From Viridothelium virens (Eukaryota; Ascomycota; Dothideomycetes; Trypetheliales; Trypetheliaceae), in NCBI GenBank assembly GCA_010094025.1, contig ML991774.1, positions 312,821 to 376,820 on the forward strand: a DNA stretch of 64,000 bases, read 5' to 3'. Below the pieces are notes generated by a model that saw nothing but the letters and a program-made list of their open reading frames with translations, had not been told where the DNA came from and did not search any database. A program made the position numbers and the translations under genes. This document shows positions 56,126 through 64,000 of the stretch, piece after piece. Each line of letters starts with the position of its first letter. Positions within the stretch are counted from its first letter, which is position 1.

Positions 56126-57662
56126 AGTAAACTTGAGCTGGGCGAGGTAGTCGAATTCAGAGGCTGTCAATATTGAGATTTCTTTCCTTTGACTGCATGC
56201 TATCCGTGGTAATGCGTCGACCAGACCGTTTCGAAACGGGCCGTACCGTTGAGATTGGGATCGGACATTGGGCCGGAAATTTAACGGAGGATTGATGACA
56301 GCATGTTGCCGCACTGAGGATGCCGTCGCCATTACACGACGGCTAAGGTGGTGAAGCTCAGGAGTGTGGTCGCATAAGAGCTCGCCCACTCGGCTGATGT
56401 CTTGCTTACCTCAACTCAGCCCATGTCTTGGTTATGCATGATTTCGATGGTTCCGGTGATGGGGACGAGGACGAATGTCACCAATGTGGAGTGCTCGTTC
56501 GCGCCCCCGGTCGCGGAGCGCTCCGTAGTACCCGTTAGCCCGTGTGGCCGCATTGATTCGTGGTCATTTGACTGTCCCCGAGCCGCACCGCTCTGGCGAC
56601 GCCGGTGACGCTGTTCGCAGAGCTGAGCATCGCAAGCGACTGGCGATATCGTCGACACTAGCGAGCTTTCGTGCATCTGCGCACGAGCGATACGCCCAAG
56701 CCGCCGCTGTGCCTAGTAGCGCATGTCTTTGCACGCGTGCCAGAGAGGCGAGAGGGGTCGGAATTCCAGGATCGTCGTAGAAGGTCGCCATCCCAAACGG
56801 GCCAAGGCCAATCACCGCCATGCATTGGTGCACTTGTTGGAGAGGGCCGTGAGGACGTGGACACTGAGGACTAGCTATCTAGTTGCCTCTTCGGCGGTGT
56901 TGCTCCGTCTGGACGAAGCGGCGGCAGTTGGAGTGCTGAAAGAAGCAAAAATCCCATCTCGTCGACCCTCCACTCGGCCCAACCTCGCCTGAAGCCTGCA
57001 GCACTGTGTGAGGTACGGAAGTTAGCGGGTGGCAGCGAGTGGCAGCGAGACGTGTGTGTGTGATTGAATGGTGGTGGGCATGGCCTGCGCAAGCGTTCCA
57101 GTTAGGTGGAGTGCACGCAGGAAGAGCCACGAGGGCATGGAGGACCATGTACGAATAGGTAGAAACCATCTCTTATCGAGTGTTTCCATACCGATAGCGT
57201 TGCCCAGTCCAGTGTGGGCTGAGAGAGGCACACACACTGAACCAAAGCTGGCGTCCCTGTGGACGCACGGTTGGTCCCACGCTTTGCCGACCAAACTCAA
57301 GCTCCAACTTCTTTGCAACTCGCACCTTGGCCCTCTCCCCCCCAATTCACCATTCACTTCGATCTTCCATCGCATGTCAACGCCGTGCATCTCCCAAGCC
57401 TGACGCCCGCCAGAGCCGAGCTGCCAACCCCATCTGCTGCCGCCTTACCTCGCCCTGCCCTGCCCTGCCCTGCCGTGCTCTGCTCTGCCCTGGATACATC
57501 GAGCTAGCGGACCCGCCCCCCCCCCCCCCAAGGACCGTATCCAAATCTTGCAGCAACAAGAACTCCAAAGAAAAGCCGCTCTCGCAGCCTAACGTAGCTC
57601 GGCGCGTGGCCCACCTGTCCGTCTCGATCAATCGGCTCCTCACCGCGCGTCCACACATCTGA
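56126..57662. other. Long GC-rich region upstream of RAS
   Basis: These 1.5 kb precede the RAS gene and probably contain its promoter and a long leader. A CCCTG-type pentanucleotide repeat lies at 57452-57492 and a C14 tract at 57516-57529. Many open frames occur but all seem compositional. An in-frame TGA directly precedes the RAS ATG (57660-57662), which fixes that start. Confidence 0.45.
57452..57529 (+). repeat. CCCTG pentanucleotide repeat and C14 homopolymer
   Basis: Several CCCTG units (57452-57492, with CTCTG variants) are followed by 14 consecutive C at 57516-57529. They lie 130-210 bp upstream of the RAS start, probably in its 5' leader. Such a C-rich strand could form an i-motif or its G-rich complement a quadruplex; this is speculative. 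Confidence 0.7.
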
Positions 57663-58664
57663 ATGGCTTCTAAAGTACGTCCTGACTCCAGGACCGAGAG
57701 GTTCTATGCCGACAAGGGGCCCTGGCCGGATGACTAACCCTGCCTTTTGTCTATCCAGTTTCTACGCGAATACAAGCTCGTCGTCGTCGGTGGTGGAGGT
57801 GTGGGAAAATCCTGCTTGACTATCCAGCTCATCCAGAGTCATTTCGTGGACGAATATGATCCAACAATTGAAGGTTCGCAACCACGTCAACACCCCGACT
57901 CTTCCATCTACCTCCCCCATGCGCAGTTTCATCCAGAAGAAATTCTCCGATACCTTGAAACAATCACTGATCCTGCCATTGCGCATCCTAGACTCATACC
58001 GCAAGCAATGCGTCATCGACGATGAGGTCGCACTCCTCGACGTGCTTGATACCGCCGGCCAGGAAGAATATTCAGCGATGCGAGAACAATACATGCGGAC
58101 TGGAGAGGGCTTCCTTCTCGTCTACTCAATAACATCGCGGCAAAGCTTCGAAGAAATCCAGACCTTCCAACAACAGATTCTGCGCGTAAAGGACAAAGAC
58201 TACTTCCCAATTATCGTTGTCGGCAATAAATGCGACTTAGAGAGTGAGAGACAGGTATCAACACAGGGTATGTTTCACAGGCAAAATTTCAGTTTCTGTC
58301 ACAAAGAGGTCGTTGCGTGTACCGCGCTCTCCCGTCTCATCTGCCTCACTCGTCCCCTTGTTCCCTATACCTTACGACTGTGCCATACATTCCTAGGGCT
58401 TCTTCGCCATTGCTAAACCCCACTCCAGAAGGTCAACAACTCGCCCGAAACTTTGGCTGCAAGTTCATCGAAACGTCGGCCAAATCCCGGATCAACGTCG
58501 ATAATGCATTCTACGACATCGTAAGAGAGATCCGGCGATACAATCGCGAGATGGCGAACCCCGGTGGGCCGGTCAACTACCAGAATGGCCCAACAAATCC
58601 AATGGGAATGGACGGAGAGAAAGAGTCTGGATCAGGTTGCTGCGGTAGATGTGTGGTAATGTAA
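57663..58664 (+). CDS. RAS1: Ras GTPase (RasA/Ras1 type)
   Basis: Exons 57663-57674, 57759-57873, 57992-58267 and 58429-58664 give 212 residues. The first exon codes only MASK, as in other Pezizomycotina Ras genes. The P-loop GGGGVGKS spans residues 15-22. Switch I ([13 protein letters not shown]) is rebuilt across intron 2, followed by [23 protein letters not shown] and ETSAKSR. The C-terminus GCCGRCVVM has palmitoylatable cysteines and the CAAX box CVVM. A stop codon directly upstream in the same frame fixes the start. It controls growth, morphogenesis and cAMP/MAPK signalling at the plasma membrane. Confidence 0.97.
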
Positions 58665-59712
58665 TGGCGGCAGGAGTGGTGAAGTCTGGAAGAGAACGAT
58701 GGCAGGGGGAGAAGCAGTTGTGGTAGAGGCCTGTCCAGGCGAGAGTCTCAAACCTTCGACGACACCCGGTGGTTGAGATGGCTCATGGTGAATAAAAAAA
58801 GGCTGCATTGCCTGGTTAAGCAAGCTTAACCACGTTTTCTCCTTGATTGAGACTGGTTGTGCAAAGAAGCGAGATTGGTTTCTTTTTTTTTCTCGCTGTG
58901 GTTAGGGTTTGCACAGTGGATCCAAGCCAACTTGACTATGTGGCGGACGGGGTCAAGTTACACGGTCGATATATCAATCGAACAGAAGATGCTCAATGTT
59001 TCAGCCGTCTTATATCCAGCTTGTTGTCATTAGGCAGCGTCGTGTGCTTTTCCTGCACTACTGTCTCCGGCGTCAGTCTACTTCTTTCAAATCAATTCAA
59101 TCTAGACCTTTTTAGCCTTGCATCAGGTACGCCATATTTCGTCCTCGAGAAAAAAAAAAGGCTGCCATTGCGGGAGCCACATCTGTGGAAGTTGCAGTCA
59201 GGAGATCGGTTCTTAGGGGATTGCCATTGCACTATCTGTCATCCTGTAGTGTCCGCCAAGTAAATGATGCTGACCAGGTAGGATGATTGGTGTTCGGAAA
59301 TCTCACGCAGGATTTAGCTGCTTAAAGGATTGGAAGTATACAACTAGAGACAGTGGGTAGGCTAAGTATCAGAATAGCCCTGAAGCCACCACACCCATCA
59401 CCAGCCCACAGCTACAATTACTATTTCCAGCAAACGACTTGCGAGTAACATTGCCACCATCGAAGATATTGAGATCGCTCTGTCGTACAATGAGTTTCAA
59501 TTACAGACTCAGGTATCTTCCGTAAGCCAATGTCTTGTCCGTGACATAACTCCAAATCTTGACAATGGTTGCTGCAGCAAGCACATTACTGTCTTCCACA
59601 CTCCAAAATCATCTAGTCAAGCAAGATACCACCATCACGACAGAAACGCCTGCACTCCACTTCACCTCGATAGACACTTCTTCAAACATACCCGCCTCCC
59701 TTCCCTACTCGC
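58665..59712. other. Convergent intergenic region, 1.0 kb
   Basis: RAS and SEC1 face each other here. The interval is probably 3' untranslated sequence of both, plus spacer. An open frame at 58847-59263 uses a non-ATG or weak start and is rich in low-complexity F/L. No gene is supported. Confidence 0.4.
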
Positions 59713-62270
59713 TCACTTCTTCGAGCCAAAAAAGTGATGCTTCTTCTTCCTCTTCTCATCCGCCTCCCCACCCTTCTGCAACTTCCCTGGCTGCTGTCCC
59801 ACCGCTCCATTCGCCGCCGCATTCGCCGCCGTCATCGCAGGATTACTGGGCAGCCCCATCCGCCCCGCTGCACCATTCGGCTGTCCCCCCGACGGCCGCT
59901 GTCCTCCATCCGCCAGACCCATCCCCGCCATCTGCTTCACCGGGGGCGCCGGGCCCCTCGGCAGCCCACCCGGCGCTGGCCCCGTTCTCTGCCCCTGGCC
60001 TCCTTGCGCCTGTCCTCCTTGCGCCTGCGCCTGCCCCTGCGCCGGCACCTCCTCCCTCTCAAACAAATGCGCCGGCGCCTTCGGCTTCGGCTGCTCGGCC
60101 GGTATGCCCAAGCGCCGCTTATCCTGGCTCAGGTCGCCCAGCTGCCGCATCCACAGCCCCGGCGTCAGCATATGCGACGTCACCATGACGACCTCGCGCT
60201 GGGCGGCGCGCGACGCCTCGTAGCAGGCGCGCGACTCGCTGTAGGTCGCGCCGCCCGCCACGAACACGATGACGCGCTGCCGCGAGTCCGCGACGGCGCC
60301 CGTGCGCGGTTTTGCCCAGGTTGGCTTCGCGGAGCGGAGAGATGTCGCGGCGAGGGCGGCGGATTGTGCTTCGGATTCGGTGTCCAGGGGGGGTTTGGTG
60401 TATGGGAAGAGAGTAGGGTCGAGGGTGCTGCGGGTGTGGTCGTCGAGGAGGGATTGCAGGGCGGGGACGAAGCGGGAGAGCGAGTAGGTTTCTTCTTGGG
60501 GGGTTGGGGCGTTGGGCTTGCGGGCGGGGAAGAGTGGGGAGAAGGTGGATTTGTCTTTCAGGGGTTTGGCGACGCGGGCGCCGAGGAGCTCGAGGTTGTT
60601 GATGACTTCGCTGTCGCGGGAGGGGAGGTTGGAGTGGGCGAGTAACTTTTGGAGGTCGGCGGGGAGGAGGCCATCGCGGTAGAGGAGGTAGAGGGAGACG
60701 AGGCGGAGGCGGTCTGGGTGGCTGACGCTGTCTTCGTCGAGGTTGCGGACGACTTGGTCGGTGACGTTCTTGGGCTTTTTGAAGTCTTCGTCTAGTCCGG
60801 TTGCTAATATCTAGGCGACGTCAGTAGGCTTTGACATTCTTCACACTGTGGAGAACGGACCTGCTCGACTGATGCCAGGTCAGGAAGCTTGTTATGCTGG
60901 AATATATTCATGCATTCTTGTGCCATAGTAAGATGCAGTGAGTACGCCTCTTTGAGCTCTTGAAACTGGGGCAATCCAGCCAGCATATCCTTTATTGCAT
61001 TAAGGTTATTCTTGGCTTCACCTCCAGTTTGGTTCGTAAAATGCGGATTCTCATCTATGAATTTTTGGAAATCGCCCATGAGCTTTTCTATAGTGTCCTT
61101 CATATGGCGGTGTCGATTCTCGACCCATATCCTGTCTTTTTCGCTGATTTCTACCTCTTTTTCTTGGGCGTCTGGCCGTCCTTCGTCAAGCATTGTTCGA
61201 TATGTTACTTTCTCGCCGTCCTTGATTGGTAAAAGGTCATGAGCCATCGCTTGGTAGGTAAATTCATGAAGGAAAGGGGCAAAGAGGTCCATTGAGCGGT
61301 CCAAAATGTAAAGTGCTCCTCGTGGTCGGTTTGACGGGGGCGGAAAGTCTTCATGATACTTTGCATACATATCTAATTCCTCCTGAACAAAACGAGCAAG
61401 ATGTGAGCAAAGCACGCTGGCTTCATGCCTAGGATTGTTCGGTTTATAGTAACGGATAGTAGGATACTCGCCCAAAGCCACACATACTCCTACGATCTAA
61501 GCAATGGTCAGACAATATCGACGTTACGTTCTAGAAGTTCACTACTGACCTTTTGCGCCAAGTCTTCGATATGATGTCGAACGAGATGATTGCATGCAGG
61601 ATGATACAGGATAGGGAAACTCCAAGGATCTCGAAACGTAACGAGATGCGATTCTCGAGGATACCACTCAATATTAAGTACTTTGAAAAGCGCAATCTGT
61701 TCCTTTGCCATTTTCGACCTGTCTATTCGTTCACGCAGCGCTGGTGGAAGTACTGGAGTAACACAGTAAGTTCTGCCGCATGGAATAGTTTGTGGTCGTC
61801 CTACATGCTGTCCAGATCAGGAAGAGTTTCCTATACCTTCGTCGCTCCAGATCGGCCATAATACAGTCGACAATGTGTGCTTGAGGCGAGAGAAAGTAGA
61901 GGGCATCCATGTCCTTATTCACAGGTCGTCGATTCTCAATGCGTTCAATGTCTAGCACCGCTTAGCCATTTTTGCAATCGTAGAAGCGCCCAAGCCCACT
62001 TGTAATATTGAGATTCAGAATGTCATCCTCCTTCACCACGGTATCAAGCACCTTTTGGCTTGCTTCGTCCACGATCAGGACTTTCCACTAAACGCGAGGT
62101 TGAACTGGTCAGTGGACAACTTGTCCTTCTCCAGAGGATCCAAGACGTACTTCTCCTCGAACTGTATTGCGGATTGTGCCCAGAATGACTGTGAAATGTT
62201 AGACATCGCACCAAAGGTCAACGCAGTGCAATTTACTGTCGCGTTGAGCCTGGATAATAGACAGCGCCAT
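59713..62270 (-). CDS. SEC1: Sec1/Munc18 family protein (Sec1)
   Basis: Seven exons (62270-62237, 62188-62151, 62087-62000, 61951-61805, 61752-61550, 61496-60861, 60810-59713) join in frame to 747 residues. The start MALSIIQAQRD and the TRGEWKVLIVDE block across intron 2 match fungal Sec1. YFLSPQAHIVDCIMADLERR, TFRDPWSFPILYHPACNHLV and YILDRSMDLFAPFLHEFTYQ follow. The C-terminal 110 residues are rich in G, Q, A and P with repeats such as GQAQAQGGQAQGG, then a basic KRKKKHHFFGSKK end. Sec1 binds assembled SNARE complexes at exocytic sites. The intron 3 donor is weak (A-GTGGGC). The ATG is close to that of divergent SUV3 (284 bp apart). Confidence 0.94.
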
Positions 62271-62554
62271 GGTGGGGCAAGGCCCATTGGATGAGACCGA
62301 AGGTCAGTCCGAGTCAAAGAGAATGGCAGGAATACAGAGAGAAGTTTCGGGACTACGTCCGAGCGGCGAGAAGTAAGAGGCAGCGTTCGCAAGTTGTGCG
62401 TACCGTTTGGTAGGTAAGGTATTGTCTTGCAGGCAAAGTATGAGGCAGTATCGAGGGGTCGTCAGGTCATGCATGTATCGCTTTGTCTCAGACTTCTGCT
62501 ACGGCCACTCGTCAACCCATTACCTCGCAACCCATCTGTCAGACCGAGCTTGGA
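62271..62554. promoter_or_regulatory. Bidirectional promoter between SEC1 and SUV3
   Basis: Only 284 bp separate the two start codons, so both promoters overlap or are shared. No clear TATA box was seen. Confidence 0.45.
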
Positions 62555-64000
62555 ATGCTCACATCGAGCCTGCGCTCCAGCCGATGCAGCTTTAATACCT
62601 ACAGGACTTTGTCGACAAGTACGAAAGTTGCCGCACATCGATACCCACAATGGCGCGGACCCACGACTGTCCACATTCGGCGACCTGCACGGTTGCTCGA
62701 AACGTTCGACGCAGATGTGAAGGGGAAAGGCATTTCTCGAGGCACCTTAGACCTTCGCCCATCTCGCCATCTCAGTAATACCTCTCGGCCTGCACGGTTA
62801 CTCGAAACGTTCAAGGCAGATGTGAAGGAGAAAGCCATTTCTCGAGGCATGCTAGACCTTCGCTCATCTCGCCTACACAGTCATATTTTCCGGTCTGCAC
62901 TGGATGAGTCCACTGTAACAGGGGCATTGGACTCTGTCGATAGAAAACTGAAAGACTCCCCTCTATTAGAGGGTCTGGGACTGGACTCTACATCGTACCG
63001 GAAACCCTTCTTTGTGTATAAACAAGCTGTATTAGATGTTTTCCACGGTGACAATGAAGATTGGGTGCAACGGTTGAAGAGGCTTGGGAAGACGACTTCT
63101 AAATCTACATATTCCAAAGAAACCTTACAGCAGATCCACGAGGATGGTGGGCTCAAAGCCCTCGTATCCGCTTTGCAATATGGCTTCTACGGGCACATCG
63201 TTTCTGAAAACTTTAGCACATCAGACCTGACTCACCAGGAGGAGTTAGCAGACCTTCGATACCCTAACGAATGGTTCCCGGCGACGAGGACAATGCACCG
63301 GACAGTCCACCTCCACGTCGGCCCTACCAACTCTGGAAAAACTTATCACGCTCTCAAGAGACTTGAACAAGCAGAATCGGGTGTGTATGCTGGTCCGCTG
63401 CGGCTCCTGGCTCATGAAGTGTATACGCGCTTGAATGCAAAAGGGAAAAGATGTTTGCTCATTACGGGAGAGGAAAGGCGAAGCCCGGACGAGACATTGG
63501 CTGGAGGCCTCAGCAGTTGCACCGTTGAAATGGTTCCGCTAAATAAAACAATGGATGTGGCAGTGATAGATGAAATCCAGATGATGGGCTCGCGAGAACG
63601 CGGTTGGGCTTGGACACAAGCTTTTCTGGGCCTCAAAGCGAAAGAACTTCACGTTTGTGGGGAAGAACGTAGCATTCCCCTGATACGGGAACTGGCAGCA
63701 TCAGTTGGCGACAAGCTCAAGATTCATCGCTATGAACGTTTAAGCCCGCTCAAAGTGATGGACCATAGCTTGAACGGAAGCCTGAAGGGTCTGGAGAAAG
63801 GCGACTGTGTTGTTTCATTCTCAGTCTTCGGCATCCATACTCTGCGTCGGGAAATTGAGAAAGTCACAGGAAAAAAGGTTGCGATCGTTTATGGAAGTCT
63901 GCCTCCTGAGACCAGGGCTCAACAAGCTCGACTTTTCAACGACCCCGACAATGACTACGATTTCTTGGTAGCGAGTGATGCCATTGGCATGGGTCTTAAT
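62555..64000 (+). CDS. SUV3: SUV3 mitochondrial RNA helicase (3' end outside window)
   Basis: An open frame from the ATG at 62555 runs 482 codons to the right edge without a stop or intron. The start MLTSSLRSSRCSFNTYRTLS is a typical mitochondrial presequence, rich in S and R without acids. Walker A lies in VGPTNSGKTYHALKR (about 254-263). The DEIQ box is VIDEIQMM (about 338), and VYAGPLRLLAHEVY and a C-terminal SDAIGMGLN (motif VI region) are present. Suv3 is the ATPase of the mitochondrial degradosome with the Dss1 nuclease. Residues 43-77 and 78-112 are an imperfect tandem repeat of 35 residues, from a 105 bp duplication. The helicase C-terminal domain lies beyond the window. Confidence 0.94.
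   Translation, partial: MLTSSLRSSRCSFNTYRTLSTSTKVAAHRYPQWRGPTTVHIRRPARLLETFDADVKGKGISRGTLDLRPSRHLSNTSRPARLLETFKADVKEKAISRGMLDLRSSRLHSHIFRSALDESTVTGALDSVDRKLKDSPLLEGLGLDSTSYRKPFFVYKQAVLDVFHGDNEDWVQRLKRLGKTTSKSTYSKETLQQIHEDGGLKALVSALQYGFYGHIVSENFSTSDLTHQEELADLRYPNEWFPATRTMHRTVHLHVGPTNSGKTYHALKRLEQAESGVYAGPLRLLAHEVYTRLNAKGKRCLLITGEERRSPDETLAGGLSSCTVEMVPLNKTMDVAVIDEIQMMGSRERGWAWTQAFLGLKAKELHVCGEERSIPLIRELAASVGDKLKIHRYERLSPLKVMDHSLNGSLKGLEKGDCVVSFSVFGIHTLRREIEKVTGKKVAIVYGSLPPETRAQQARLFNDPDNDYDFLVASDAIGMGLN
62681..62890 (+). repeat. 105-bp in-frame tandem duplication in SUV3
   Basis: Two copies, 62681-62785 and 62786-62890, begin alike (CGACCTGCACGG and CGGCCTGCACGG) and share long identical stretches such as CATTTCTCGAGGCA. 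The second half has diverged more than the first. Each encodes a 35-residue unit beginning RPARLLETF. The period is a multiple of three, so frame is kept. Confidence 0.85.

Noticed and set aside
57327-57662. Open frame ending exactly at the RAS start codon
   Set aside because: It begins with TTG, is proline/alanine-rich and reflects the GC-rich leader. It only shows that a stop precedes the RAS ATG.
59734-60645. 303-codon open frame on the plus strand
   Set aside because: It is antisense to the SEC1 last exon, arginine/leucine-rich, and is explained by the GC-rich low-complexity Sec1 tail.

Overview
The window is nuclear DNA of a filamentous ascomycete (Pezizomycotina). The evidence is many short (about 45-80 bp) GT-AG introns, gene families largely confined to filamentous ascomycetes (a PTH11-like rhodopsin-domain protein, a Git3/Gpr1-type receptor, a conserved fungal orphan, an SLC35F-like carrier), and complete housekeeping genes of fungal type. 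The class cannot be fixed by eye. About 30 protein genes are supported, most with exon structures that keep frame across each junction. No tRNA, rRNA, transposon or viral remnant was recognised.

Layout. 1-16.5 kb is the most accessory part: a rhodopsin-domain membrane protein, a Git3-type GPCR, a ubiquitin C-terminal hydrolase, a short-chain dehydrogenase, IBA57 (mitochondrial Fe-S assembly), and a Baeyer-Villiger-type monooxygenase followed in the same direction by an MFS transporter. 16.6-34 kb is dense housekeeping: a protein disulfide isomerase, EBP2 (60S biogenesis) divergent from the tiny HSBP1 gene, an RFTS/zinc-finger protein that may be the Raf2/DIM-7 heterochromatin factor, divergent from PUS4, an SLC35F-like transporter, YPT7 (Rab7), an F-box protein, an oxaloacetate-type mitochondrial carrier and SWD2.

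34-64 kb opens with a 2.5 kb stretch without a recognisable gene. It then carries a conserved fungal protein of unknown function, an OHCU decarboxylase (urate breakdown), a large coactosin-like/PH protein, RPC4/RPC53 of RNA polymerase III, a zinc alcohol dehydrogenase, RNR2, a WDR44-like WD40 protein, glia maturation factor, a molybdopterin-binding-domain protein, RAS, SEC1, and the 5' two thirds of SUV3 running off the right edge.

The genes do not form one pathway. Some themes recur: actin control (GMF and the coactosin-like/PH protein), membrane traffic and signalling (YPT7, SEC1, RAS, two seven-helix proteins), and mitochondrial maintenance (IBA57, the carrier, SUV3, possibly PUS4 and the molybdopterin-domain protein). 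The strongest unusual signals are three MluI cell-cycle boxes inside an RNR2 intron, the Raf2/DIM-7 candidate, an in-frame 105-bp tandem duplication in SUV3, a GMF gene whose first coding exon is only the start codon, and a GC-AG intron in YPT7.
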